From CBDAPU01 sp965198875 (GTDB taxonomy: Bacteria; Pseudomonadota; Gammaproteobacteria; Eutrophobiales; Eutrophobiaceae): a stretch of 64,000 nt of DNA. The stretch is taken from contig CBDAPU010000001.1 in NCBI GenBank assembly GCA_965198875.1, positions 1,426,001 through 1,490,000 on the forward strand, given 5' to 3'. Below, piece after piece: positions 9,209 to 17,697 of this stretch. How positions within the stretch are numbered: the first letter of the stretch is position 1; each line of letters opens with the position of its first letter. Position numbers and translations under genes: made by a program. The notes beneath the pieces were generated by a model. The model saw only the letters and a list, made by a program, of their open reading frames with translations. It made no database searches and was not told the origin of the DNA.

Positions 9209-10198
9209 CTAATTCAAACCAATAAACGTGCCGCCGTTTCTGTTGGTCAATTCCCGCATTAACCAGGCAAAGCGTTTATTGGTGATCTGAAAGTGATCGG
9301 GCGCCGATGCGGGAACCGGGAAGCCGACCGCATGAATACGCACTTTGGCGTTACCGTCTTTATCTTTGGGATTAACTCTCTCCACCGCCTTGACCACCTC
9401 TTCCACTGAACGTCCGGTAAACTCATCCCCAAGCACAAAAATGCTGATTTTTTTCATCGGATCATAAAAACCACGGATAGCCGCATGAATACCTTCCACC
9501 GGACTACTGTTGCTAAACGTCCTCCAGGTGCGTAATGTGTTAATGATCACTTTACGCCTTCCTTTGGTATCCGGCACCCATTTTTGTCGATATTGGGAAA
9601 ACAAATACTCGCCCATGTCACTCATGATCTGTATGCCTTTCACCCTGGGATAGGAATCAAGTATCGTAACCATTTGATTTATCATCTCTTCCCAGTGGTG
9701 ATTTACCATGCTGCCGGAGGTATCTATGATAAAAATGAGGTATTCACTGTCAACCGGTATCCCTAAGACATTGTCCGTTTGCACACGATCCTTTTGCGCC
9801 AGCAGGCGCCGCATCTCATCGCTGAGTGTTTGCAGGGCCAGTTGAAACTCCCCTTTTATGATCTCACCGACGGCTGCATCATCACGCATGCTGTTGTAAA
9901 GCAATTTTGCCTCTGCGAGTTCAGCCTGTAGCCTGGCGACCCGCTCTTCCCAGTCTGATTGTTGCGCCTGCCTGGCGTTTAAGTCCCGGTTAAGGATGTT
10001 AGCCTCCCCGCGTATTTCAAATAACTGGATCTGTCGCTCCCTCACTATCCCCTCCAGGGATTCGGAGGCGGCCTCCAAAACCGGTGCATCTCCCGTTTTG
10101 GCGATCATCAACAAAAGGATAATCGCGCCAAACCCGCAGGTGATGACGTCCAGAAACGAGATGCTAAACGCCTCATTTTCCCGTCGGCCTTTTTTCAT
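9209..10198 (-). CDS. VWA-domain protein with ExbD/MotB-like anchor (A)
   Basis: A 329-residue protein: short basic cytosolic tail, one membrane helix from about residue 13 containing SFLDVITCGFGA (Asp17), a periplasmic coiled-coil (about 40-140), then a von Willebrand A domain (about 150-329). The MIDAS motif is DTSGS at 159-163, with GDEF supplying a later Asp (258). The usual middle Thr is replaced by Ser (SNSSP, about 230). The Asp-bearing first helix mirrors ExbD and MotB, where the equivalent Asp conducts protons. The gene is 9 bp after its paralogue and in one operon with a MotA/ExbB homologue. The motor role is inferred. Confidence 0.85.
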   Translation of the reverse strand: MKKGRRENEAFSISFLDVITCGFGAIILLLMIAKTGDAPVLEAASESLEGIVRERQIQLFEIRGEANILNRDLNARQAQQSDWEERVARLQAELAEAKLLYNSMRDDAAVGEIIKGEFQLALQTLSDEMRRLLAQKDRVQTDNVLGIPVDSEYLIFIIDTSGSMVNHHWEEMINQMVTILDSYPRVKGIQIMSDMGEYLFSQYRQKWVPDTKGRRKVIINTLRTWRTFSNSSPVEGIHAAIRGFYDPMKKISIFVLGDEFTGRSVEEVVKAVERVNPKDKDGNAKVRIHAVGFPVPASAPDHFQITNKRFAWLMRELTNRNGGTFIGLN

Positions 10199-10207
10199 GC
10201 ACGCTCC

Positions 10208-11305
10208 TCAGTAGGTTTTATACCAGTCCTCGGTGGGGCTCATGAATGAGCCGTTTGACGTCAGTGCTAATCGCCAGAATGCGTAGGCTGCATCGGTGTC
10301 CCCTTCCATGGGCGCCAATATCACGTTTATCGGTATGTTCCCGGGCAGTTTTTTTACCGCCCGGGTAAACAGATCAAGACGCTGTTTCCCGCTTATGGTT
10401 GCACCACGGATGGTTTTTGATCCCTGGGTGGGCAGGCCGTCCGTGAGCAGATAAATACTGTCAGGCGCTGGACGCAGGCCCTTGATGCTGGCAAAGGCTT
10501 TCTCCAGATTGGTGCCATTCTCAGGCACGATCCGGTTTAATGCTTCGATGACGTTATTTAACTCTTCCCGGTTGCCGACATCTAACCACTTGCCTTTTTT
10601 GTCGGGCAGTATGGAGGTGGTATCCGTGTTAAATATATAGATCTGATACCTGCTGTTCACGGGAAATTTCGCCGTTAGCCATTCGACCATGTTCACCGCA
10701 TTTTTCCATTTTTCCGCATGACGTTTGATCTCATCTCGCATATTGCGAAAACGGATCACGTTGACGATGGTGTCATCCAGCATGCTGGCGGAGGCGTCCA
10801 TGAGCACTAACAGGCGCCGCCCTTCAATCTTCAGCCCGGTCAAGTATTCCCGTGTCCCGTCCCCGGCAATTTTGCGCGCATCATCACCACGCGCATCACG
10901 TTCTCTTTGCAGTTCCTTTTTCTTATCTTCGAGTTTTTTCAAATTAAGTTTTATCCTCTCGAGCTCAACGGCGTCCGTCTCCAGGGTAAGCTGCTCGGTG
11001 AGTGAGCGTGTTTCCTGAATGTCATCCCTGATCCGTCTTGCCATACCTTTTGCGCTAACAAGCCGAGCATCCATCCTGGCAATGGTATTTTTCAGCTCCG
11101 CCAGGTGCTTCCTGCCCTCCTGGATCTCCTCTTCCAACAACATCACCTCGGAGGTGTGATCATCTCTGATCATGGGAGAAGGGACATCGGCATCCACTCG
11201 GTGCTTGATAATGAGAAACAACAACACCACGGCGCCAAATCCACAGGACATAATATCCAGAAACGACAGACTGAATGCAGAGACTTTCCGTTTTGTGCGC
11301 GCCAT
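10208..11305 (-). CDS. VWA-domain protein with ExbD/MotB-like anchor (B)
   Basis: A 365-residue paralogue of the adjacent VWA gene. Its first 30 residues are nearly superimposable on the other: SFLDIMSCGFGA with Asp at the same residue 17. A long charged coiled coil follows (about 50-145), then a VWA domain with complete MIDAS: DASAS (170-174), NGT (Thr265) and LLTDG (Asp289). The frame opens at 11332, but the ATG at 11305 lies one base past the preceding gene's stop and gives the basic start MARTKRK. Two different B-type subunits beside one A-type channel gene suggest a heterodimer. Confidence 0.87.
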   Translation of the reverse strand: MARTKRKVSAFSLSFLDIMSCGFGAVVLLFLIIKHRVDADVPSPMIRDDHTSEVMLLEEEIQEGRKHLAELKNTIARMDARLVSAKGMARRIRDDIQETRSLTEQLTLETDAVELERIKLNLKKLEDKKKELQRERDARGDDARKIAGDGTREYLTGLKIEGRRLLVLMDASASMLDDTIVNVIRFRNMRDEIKRHAEKWKNAVNMVEWLTAKFPVNSRYQIYIFNTDTTSILPDKKGKWLDVGNREELNNVIEALNRIVPENGTNLEKAFASIKGLRPAPDSIYLLTDGLPTQGSKTIRGATISGKQRLDLFTRAVKKLPGNIPINVILAPMEGDTDAAYAFWRLALTSNGSFMSPTEDWYKTY

Positions 11306-11306
11306 A

Positions 11307-12614
11307 TCAAGAGATGATCCGTATGACCTCACAGGTGATGTTGGAGTCGGTGAAGGTGATCTGATCGCCCGGTCGTAATGCCGCCGTTGTCTTTAGCGGC
11401 TGATCATTCACCCGCACGGCGATGTTCTTCTCAAGGCTCAATATGGCGATGTTATCCTTTAATGAAATACAGCAATCGGCGTCTTCCCGGCTGTCTTCAA
11501 CGCTACCGCTGGCCGATAAATATAACGGGCCCTCCTTGAAGGGATAACCGGTGTTGCTGATCAGGATACCGGTGAGGCCTGTGTACTTTTTATTTTTCGA
11601 TGTAGCCGGTGTTTCAGTGGCCGATGCGATGGTTGGCTTCGCCGATGCTTGCAGTTGGGTCACAAAATGGGCGCTGTTATCCCGGGATCTCTCCGGCAAG
11701 GGGCAGGTCATACAACCATCAAATACCGCTCGCTGATGGAGAAGGTGATAATTGGACACGTGATCAGTAAAACAGGGCAGCCTGTCCAATCGGCCGTTAA
11801 GCAGGCAGATGGCCTCACCGTCAATCCCGTGGGTGATTTTCTCATACAAAGGCGTCACCACCTTCAACAATGCCCGCCGATTTATCCTCGCCTGATAATG
11901 GGTGTGTTCATATTGAATCTCCACTGAGACGTCATTTTGATTTTTGAGTGATTGCAAACATTGTGGTAGTTGATCATAAAGCGCCTGCTCGGTTTCCCCG
12001 TGGTGTAGCGGGTCGAAACGGGATTGCTGGACAAACAGATCGGCAATAAAGTGGGCGCATTTATCATGGATGGTGAGCAGACCCACATCATCGATCACCT
12101 CTACGGCTTTTCGCTTTACCGTTTTTGAGACTTCCAGCATCGTCAGAATTGCATGATGCAGGTGGATGTCCAGATAGACATAAGAACCAGCGCCTGCTGT
12201 CGTGGCGGCGGCGGCAACGGCGGCATCAACAAGACCGCTGATGGCAAAGGGACTGGCCTCTATTAAACCCAGCAACAGGGCCAGTTGCTCGTTACTTAAA
12301 TTGCCGGGCACGGCAAACACCATCTCATCGGGCCTTCCGGCCTCCTCCCAGATTGCAAGCAAATGGGCATAGGCCAGATCCGCATTGTGTCGCACTGATT
12401 TAGCCGGGCTCTTCAAGGGATCCTGGTTCAGGTTGCGCCAAAAATGACGGAAGGTATGTCTGGGGTCCAGGTGCGCGAGTTTTAAGGCGGGATAACCCAG
12501 TTTGAGGACGTCCTGTTTGACTACCGCAACGCCTGTGCTCCTGGCCAGGATGGTATCTCCCCGCACAACGGTGAGTTCACAGTCATTTAATTCAATAACG
12601 GTGCGCGCCGCCAT
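11307..12614 (-). CDS. ASKHA-like (Hsp70/actin-fold) protein with FHA-like tail
   Basis: 435 residues, no signal peptide or membrane helix, so cytosolic. The first 330 residues resemble the ASKHA (Hsp70/actin/FtsA) nucleotide-binding fold: an opening strand-turn segment (VIELNDCELTVVRG) and a mid-protein phosphate-loop-like SYVYLDIHLHHAILTML. This is a fold-level impression, and catalytic residues were not confirmed. The last 90 residues (VRVNDQPLK...ALRPGDQITF) look like a small beta domain of the FHA type. It lies between the channel gene and the VWA genes, 7 bp from the former. It may be a cytosolic regulator or scaffold of the membrane complex. Function unproven. Confidence 0.7.
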   Translation of the reverse strand: MAARTVIELNDCELTVVRGDTILARSTGVAVVKQDVLKLGYPALKLAHLDPRHTFRHFWRNLNQDPLKSPAKSVRHNADLAYAHLLAIWEEAGRPDEMVFAVPGNLSNEQLALLLGLIEASPFAISGLVDAAVAAAATTAGAGSYVYLDIHLHHAILTMLEVSKTVKRKAVEVIDDVGLLTIHDKCAHFIADLFVQQSRFDPLHHGETEQALYDQLPQCLQSLKNQNDVSVEIQYEHTHYQARINRRALLKVVTPLYEKITHGIDGEAICLLNGRLDRLPCFTDHVSNYHLLHQRAVFDGCMTCPLPERSRDNSAHFVTQLQASAKPTIASATETPATSKNKKYTGLTGILISNTGYPFKEGPLYLSASGSVEDSREDADCCISLKDNIAILSLEKNIAVRVNDQPLKTTAALRPGDQITFTDSNITCEVIRIIS

Positions 12615-12621
12615 GATATTG

Positions 12622-13419
12622 CTATCTTGTTTGCAGGTGCCGGAGTAAATTGACGTCGCAATAATGTTGGGTATCGAGCACCAGCCTCTCTTGCAGCAGT
12701 TGTAGTTGATGCATGAGAAACATGATCAGGATGCTGATGATCAGGGCGATGAAGGTAGAATTAAACGCCACACCCAGGCTCACCGTAACACCGACGATAT
12801 CCCCCTCCACTGCGCGATGGGCCTGCCCCAAGGCCTCGCCTATCCCGCGCACAGTACCGATAAACCCAATCGATGGAATAGCCCAGATGATGTATCTCAC
12901 CATAGAGAGCTCGGCGTCCAGGCGCTCGGATTCGGTATCGCATACTTCCTTTATCGCTGATGAGACGTTTTGAATGCTCCGGGTTGAGCCGAAGCGCTGT
13001 AACGCAGCGAGCAGGGTGCGCGGCAGTAAATACTCTCTTTCATCTTCGGGCAGGGCCTGTAGTGGCCTTGCATATTGCCTGGTGTCCTCAGGGAGGATGC
13101 TGGTGCCGGGGGCGACGTCCAGTAACGACTGATCAAGCAATCTTCTCTCATGCAATGCGATTTTTGTTTTTAAGGCAATGATCGCCATCACCCAAAGGGC
13201 CAGAATAAAACAGGCCTCCTGCTCAAAGTCCTTGATCACGATAAATACCGAGCGCCTCACTTCAAAAGCCCCGCCCGATTGTTGTTGTATTCTTTGCTCT
13301 TCGAGTATGGCCTCGGCATTGGGTCTGATAACGGTGATGTACACCGCATGCACGATGATGATCGATATGATCAGGGCGAAAAGCTGATAGAGGAAATCGG
13401 CTCCGGGATTGTGTTTCAT
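12622..13419 (-). CDS. MotA/TolQ/ExbB proton-channel family protein
   Basis: Inner-membrane channel subunit, 265 residues from the ATG at 13419 (an upstream in-frame start at 13509 would overlap the preceding gene). Helices are at about 10-30, 70-88, 174-196 and 209-236. Helix 3 contains the family motif IPSIGFIGTVRGIG (compare the PxxGxxGTV of ExbB/TolQ). Helix 4 contains VTVSLGVAFNSTF, with the Thr/Ser that line the proton path in relatives. A cytosolic loop of about 85 residues separates helices 2 and 3. In ExbB, TolQ and MotA five copies surround two B subunits. The VWA proteins encoded downstream are the likely B subunits. The cargo or task is unknown. Confidence 0.9.
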   Translation of the reverse strand: MKHNPGADFLYQLFALIISIIIVHAVYITVIRPNAEAILEEQRIQQQSGGAFEVRRSVFIVIKDFEQEACFILALWVMAIIALKTKIALHERRLLDQSLLDVAPGTSILPEDTRQYARPLQALPEDEREYLLPRTLLAALQRFGSTRSIQNVSSAIKEVCDTESERLDAELSMVRYIIWAIPSIGFIGTVRGIGEALGQAHRAVEGDIVGVTVSLGVAFNSTFIALIISILIMFLMHQLQLLQERLVLDTQHYCDVNLLRHLQTR

Positions 13420-13426
13420 TTTATCT

Positions 13427-13642
13427 TTATATGTCCACAGGAAAAGGGATGGAATGATCCTCAGAGACAGCCTCGCTTGGGTCGAAGGCCTCAGGCGCTT
13501 TATCTTCAAACGCTTTTTGCGTTGCCTTATCCGTTGTTTTTTTACGCGCCTGCTCTGTTGTGGTGTTATCTTTCACCTGGTCATCTTCGGCTGAGAGTGC
13601 AACAGAAGAAAGTAGCATAAATAATAAAATGATCTTTAACAT
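13427..13642 (-). CDS. small exported protein in envelope cluster
   Basis: A 71-residue protein with a clear Sec leader (MLKIILLFMLLSSVALSA, cleavage probably after ALSA). A hydrophilic, charged mature part of about 53 residues follows, rich in Lys, Asp, Thr and Glu. It sits 3 bp after the PEGA/FGE gene and 7 bp before the channel gene, so it is almost certainly translated as part of the operon. No homology recognised. Its size and position fit a periplasmic accessory peptide of the complex. Confidence 0.65.
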   Translation of the reverse strand: MLKIILLFMLLSSVALSAEDDQVKDNTTTEQARKKTTDKATQKAFEDKAPEAFDPSEAVSEDHSIPFPVDI

Positions 13643-13645
13643 GAT

Positions 13646-15697
13646 CTAGTCGAGATAACGTGCAATCCTGAAACCCACATCTTCACGGGCGTTGCCGCCG
13701 TAGTCGCGAAACGAATAACGTAACTCGGTTATCGCCCCATGGGCCCAGCTTGAACCACGGATCACATGAAACCCACCGGTCTTGGGCCCCATGGGGTCGA
13801 GTTTGACCGCCCTATCGGAGCGTATACCGACGCCGTAGAAATCATTCACCCACTCCGCCACGTTTCCACCCATGTCATAGAGCCCTTTGTCGTTAGGCGC
13901 AAAACTGCCCACGGGCGCTGAGACCACAAACCCGTCATCGTAGTGCTGAATCACCTTACCTAATATGATGGATGATTTTTGATCGGCGAAGTTTCCGCTT
14001 CTCCCGCCTGGCGGCATGCTCTCGCCCCAGGGGAATTTGAGCAATGTGCCGTCAACGCTAACACGGGCCGCCCAGGCCCATTCCGCCTCGGTCGGCAGGC
14101 GATAACCATCGGCCTCTTCATTCATGCCCGCAATTTTACCGTCTTTTTCCTTATAAAACGGGGCGAGCCCATCCTGTTTGCTGAGCCAGTTACAATAGCG
14201 TGCCGCTTGCGCCCAGGTGATGTTCACCACCGGTTGATCCGCCCCATTCAAACTATTGCCGTCAACAACACCGGAAGAGAAGCCGGGATCAAAGAGGTTG
14301 TATTCTGCATTGGTGACTTCTTTTATGCCCAGATAAAACGGGCGCGTCAGCTTAATACTACGCATGGTCTCATTTGCCCTTCGGCCAGGTTCTCGTCTTG
14401 AGGCGCCCATAGTAAAGGCGCCGGGGTAGAATAATTTGAGCCGTTGCTCTGCGGCTGTTTTAATGATTGGCTTGACGCTCTCCCGCTTTGCCTGCCTTGT
14501 GCTTTTCAGGTTGACTACTAGCTCCTGGTCAATGCCAATGTGGGGCGTTAAGGTCGTTTTATAGTCCACATACCCGCTTTTACGTATTTCGATGCGATGC
14601 TTTTTTGCAGGCAGTGTGATGGTGCGGTTGGCCGGGCCGATCAGTCTTCCATCGATGTATAACTGTGCATCATCCGGTTTGGCATGGATTAAAACGGCGA
14701 CTAACTCCGGTTTTAATGTGATCCTGATCCTCTGTTGCTCACCGGAACTGGCGCTGATGGATCTGACGGCCGCTTGATAGCCCTGTTTGAACAGGCGAAT
14801 GGTTGTTTTCTCTGCCGGCGAGAGGGCAACCTCCAGGGGGGTTGATCCGACATAATGGCCGTTGACTGTGACGCTCGCACCTGCAGGCGTGGAGATAAGA
14901 GAGAGTGTCGCATCGGCCGGCTCGAGTTTAATATCCGTATAACGCAATGGTTGATTGGCGATCACGTTGATCTCTTCTCGCCATGGCTTATAACCAGGGG
15001 ATGTTACCCTGATATGATGCCGGCCTTGCGGTATTTCACTAACAAGCGGTGTTGAGCCGAGTAACTGCTCGCCATTAAACACCCGGGCCTGCCCGGGCTC
15101 TGATGCAAAACTGACTTCAGCGAAGGCGGGGGTGAGATCAATGCTGAGAGTTTGTTGGTTGTCCATGCCGACTATGTTGATGGTATCCTCAAAGGGGAAA
15201 TAGCGCTCTGCTTTTATGGTGAGAAGGCGCTCTCCGGGGGGGATGTCTTCGATGGTAAGTGGGGTTTCGCCTTTTGAGACGCCATCGACCAACACCTCGG
15301 CGCCAGCCAGCGCCCCGGTATTCACCTGTAAATGACCGGGCAGCTTCTGCAGCTTGAACGCAAAACGCTGTATCTTCTCATCATCGATGGTGATCGTTTG
15401 ATCCAGCGGGTGATAGCCCCGAGCGGATAAGCGCAGATCATATTCCCCGGGTCTTAGCAGATAGCGGCCCGCCAGCTTTAATTTTAAGACGCCAGCTATG
15501 TTTATCTCGGCGCCGGCCGGGTCAATGTCGATGTAGACGGCCTTGCCGGTAAATATAAACCAGGCGCTGAACAGGCCGAGCGACAACAACACCCCGATGA
15601 GGAGGGAACGAGAATGAAAGGCGATGGCGGGCGCCGTTTTCTTACCTTCGAAGGGCTCAAATTTTAGCGGTGAGATGTCTGTGTTTTCATGGTCCAT
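13646..15697 (-). CDS. PEGA-repeat protein with FGE/SUMF1-like domain
   Basis: 683 residues: cytosolic N-terminus of about 30, one membrane helix (about 30-51), about five tandem PEGA beta-domains (about 55-400; units such as VLVDGVSKGETPL and VTVNGHYVGSTPL), then a formylglycine-generating-enzyme-like domain (about 415-683). The latter shows YRLPTEAEWAWAAR and MGGNVAEWVND. The paired C-terminal cysteines used for copper in true FGE are absent (the end reads SWAHGAITELRYSFRD). I therefore take it as a non-catalytic C-type-lectin-like fold. It is anchored in the inner membrane with a periplasmic body. PEGA domains often occur in surface and envelope proteins. It is 3 bp from the small exported gene. 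Confidence 0.88.
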   Translation of the reverse strand: MDHENTDISPLKFEPFEGKKTAPAIAFHSRSLLIGVLLSLGLFSAWFIFTGKAVYIDIDPAGAEINIAGVLKLKLAGRYLLRPGEYDLRLSARGYHPLDQTITIDDEKIQRFAFKLQKLPGHLQVNTGALAGAEVLVDGVSKGETPLTIEDIPPGERLLTIKAERYFPFEDTINIVGMDNQQTLSIDLTPAFAEVSFASEPGQARVFNGEQLLGSTPLVSEIPQGRHHIRVTSPGYKPWREEINVIANQPLRYTDIKLEPADATLSLISTPAGASVTVNGHYVGSTPLEVALSPAEKTTIRLFKQGYQAAVRSISASSGEQQRIRITLKPELVAVLIHAKPDDAQLYIDGRLIGPANRTITLPAKKHRIEIRKSGYVDYKTTLTPHIGIDQELVVNLKSTRQAKRESVKPIIKTAAEQRLKLFYPGAFTMGASRREPGRRANETMRSIKLTRPFYLGIKEVTNAEYNLFDPGFSSGVVDGNSLNGADQPVVNITWAQAARYCNWLSKQDGLAPFYKEKDGKIAGMNEEADGYRLPTEAEWAWAARVSVDGTLLKFPWGESMPPGGRSGNFADQKSSIILGKVIQHYDDGFVVSAPVGSFAPNDKGLYDMGGNVAEWVNDFYGVGIRSDRAVKLDPMGPKTGGFHVIRGSSWAHGAITELRYSFRDYGGNAREDVGFRIARYLD

Positions 15698-15727
15698 GAA
15701 CAGGGCCTGCGCTTAAAACAGGGATGG

Positions 15728-16126
15728 TTAATTTCCCAGGGCAATTTTCTCGCCGGTCTTGATGGTGATGGGCTGCATGGACTTATCCGGCTGCACAAAG
15801 AACTCAACACGTCTATCCCTATACCCCTCACGGTGACCGACTACAACATAAGGCCCCGGGCGAAGCGATAATACCTTGCGGTTAAAATAACCCAGCTCAC
15901 CGATTTTGTAGAGATGAACTTTGGTGAGGTTATCGGATATGAGCTCTATCGACACGGGTGTGTCGGCCCTGTTGAGTAACCGGGCAAGCCGATCAAGTTG
16001 TTGTTTTAGCACCGGGCCCGGTTCAGACAAGGCGCGCAGTGAGTTGGCGAACTTCACGGTATCATCAAATACGGCACGATCAAAAAGCCGCGATGGTTGC
16101 GCCAGGATCTGCTCCAGTCCTGTCAT
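15728..16126 (-). CDS. C-terminal part of frameshifted TPR protein
   Basis: Encodes 132 residues that follow on from the TPR protein but in a shifted frame. It ends in a beta-rich module (VHLYKIGELGYFNRKVLSLR, then GHREGYRDRRVEFFV) that looks like a PEGA-type domain. It has its own ATG at 16126, but reading upstream in this frame continues as GKNGPQPDVNY, which is coding-like and joins the TPR protein at the A6 run near 16158-16163. I therefore treat it as the separated C-terminus of one gene of about 517 residues, not an independent gene. Confidence 0.7.
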   Translation of the reverse strand: MTGLEQILAQPSRLFDRAVFDDTVKFANSLRALSEPGPVLKQQLDRLARLLNRADTPVSIELISDNLTKVHLYKIGELGYFNRKVLSLRPGPYVVVGHREGYRDRRVEFFVQPDKSMQPITIKTGEKIALGN

Positions 16127-17282
16127 GTAGTTGACGTCGGGTTGTGGCCCGTTTTTTCCCTGCCAGTGCGTTCGCCAGATTATTGTCCAGCGTTAATGCA
16201 AATTCATATTTTGACAGGGCGTCAGCCCAGTTCTCTTTCTCTTCCAGCTCTCTCGCCTGTTTGAGAAGCAAGTGAATGTTGTTTGCCGTTATTCTTTGAT
16301 CAGCCTGGTTCAGCCCGCTGCGCGCATCGACGGAGTTAGGCCTTAGCTTGAGGGCTTCCCTGAATGATCCCCTGGCCTTATTTAATTGACGCATCTGAAG
16401 TGAAGCGAACCCCGAAGACATCGCCTGGTTAAATGCACGGTCTTTGATCTTACTCTCGACTAACGCCAGTTGTTCTCTCGCCCTGAGTGAGCGCTCGTCA
16501 ATGGCCAGCGCTTTTTGATAGGTGTTTTTGGCCTCTTCCAGTGCATCTGTTTGCAATAACCTATCGCCCTTGTGGATCAGGGCGATGACCTCATCCAGTG
16601 TTTCAGCACGTTGTCTGCCTGCCAGGGCGGCGCGATCAATGCCGTCAATGGCCAAGGCCACATTAAACGCCGCTTTCGCTTTGCTGGAGTTGCCATCGAA
16701 CAGGGCCTGATCTCCGCTGGCCATCGCCTGCTCAAACACCGGTTCGATGTCTTCTAGCAGTTTGTTTAGTATGGATAGCGCCTTCGCATATTCATCCCGG
16801 GCGCCTGAGAAATGTTGTTGTGCATATTTGTCATCACCGGATGTGGCGCGTTCCAGGGCTTGATTGAATTCCTCCGCCGCCCAGAGGGTCACGCCTTTTT
16901 CACTCAGGGTTTTCCTCGCATCCAGCAGCTTGGCCAGGATGTCCTGGGTTTCCTTGCGTAATTGGAGTCGTTGCGCCTTTTGCCAGGGGGCGTCATCTGT
17001 GTTGGTGGATGGGCTGTTTAGCGGCCGGCTGTTATCGAGCGTGGTGCTTTTTTCTGTGACCGCAACGGGACCCACTTTGGGTGTAGCCACCCAGGTCGGT
17101 AGCAGAAAAAACACGAGCCCGGCAATGAGTAGAAGCCCAACCAGGCAGGCCCATATAAACGGCTGTTTTGCGGCGGGTGGGCTTGCCTGTTTCTCCCCGC
17201 CAGGGGTGGCGGTCAGACTGATATTGGCCGGTTTTATTGTGGTAAAACTTGGGGCCGATTTCTCTTCGTTTTCATTCACCAT
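16080..17282 (-). CDS. TPR-repeat membrane protein, frameshifted at 3' end
   Basis: N-terminal part of about 385 genuine residues. A cytosolic segment is followed by one membrane helix (about 43-65, PFIWACLVGLLLIAGLVFF), then periplasmic helices with TPR-like repeats (AKAAFNVALAIDGIDRAALA, AKNTYQKALAIDERSLRA, ARGSFREALKLRPNSVDA, ALSKYEFALTLDNNLANA). After LAGKK the frame diverges into a Thr/Arg-rich tail and stops; the downstream frame carries the expected continuation. One extra base in the A6 run explains it. Probably an inner-membrane scaffold working with the PEGA/FGE protein, whose gene follows. Confidence 0.8.
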   Translation of the reverse strand: MVNENEEKSAPSFTTIKPANISLTATPGGEKQASPPAAKQPFIWACLVGLLLIAGLVFFLLPTWVATPKVGPVAVTEKSTTLDNSRPLNSPSTNTDDAPWQKAQRLQLRKETQDILAKLLDARKTLSEKGVTLWAAEEFNQALERATSGDDKYAQQHFSGARDEYAKALSILNKLLEDIEPVFEQAMASGDQALFDGNSSKAKAAFNVALAIDGIDRAALAGRQRAETLDEVIALIHKGDRLLQTDALEEAKNTYQKALAIDERSLRAREQLALVESKIKDRAFNQAMSSGFASLQMRQLNKARGSFREALKLRPNSVDARSGLNQADQRITANNIHLLLKQARELEEKENWADALSKYEFALTLDNNLANALAGKKRATTRRQLHDRTGADPGATIAAF

Positions 17283-17697
17283 TTTCTACTTTACCGCAAG
17301 CCGTGATGACAGTGATATGTAGTCGGGGAATAATGAGGTTTCATGATCAGGGCAACACTCAAGATCCGCTTTTCTACTCACCCCGTTCCTGTGACCATCC
17401 CCGTCAGATCAGTCTGCCTCGCCAGCCGGTTGCATCGTCCCCGGCGTTGTGATCTCCGTGCGCCGCTACTTCACTGCTACAAACTGTTTTTCATCGCCCT
17501 TAACTTAACATCAGGACCAGATCCCCCGCGGGCTACCTACATCAAAAGCATTCTCGCCTGCGACAGTGCCATCTGCCCTGTAGCGCCCGCTTTCTCAAGG
17601 ATGGTATGGCGACGTTGTTCATCTTTGAAACCCGGGAGGACTTCCTGATTGCCGAGGCAATCAATCACACTGGCTTGTGTACCCCACCTAAAGCCGA
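17283..17697. other. gap inside envelope cluster
   Basis: 415 bp between the TPR gene start and the end of a lipoprotein gene, both on the minus strand. No plausible coding frame or RNA gene is seen. It probably holds the promoter of the TPR-to-lipoprotein operon, which would split the cluster into two transcription units. No clear promoter hexamers could be assigned. Confidence 0.4.

Noticed and set aside
10725..11018. Ser/Arg-rich plus-strand frame opposite the coiled coil of VWA protein B
   Set aside because: Its low-complexity composition is what the antisense of a Lys/Glu/Leu coiled coil yields.
16158..16166. Programmed -1 frameshift at AAAAAAC in the TPR gene
   Set aside because: The codon phase is wrong for a standard -1 slip at this heptamer; the required change is +1, so an extra base is simpler.
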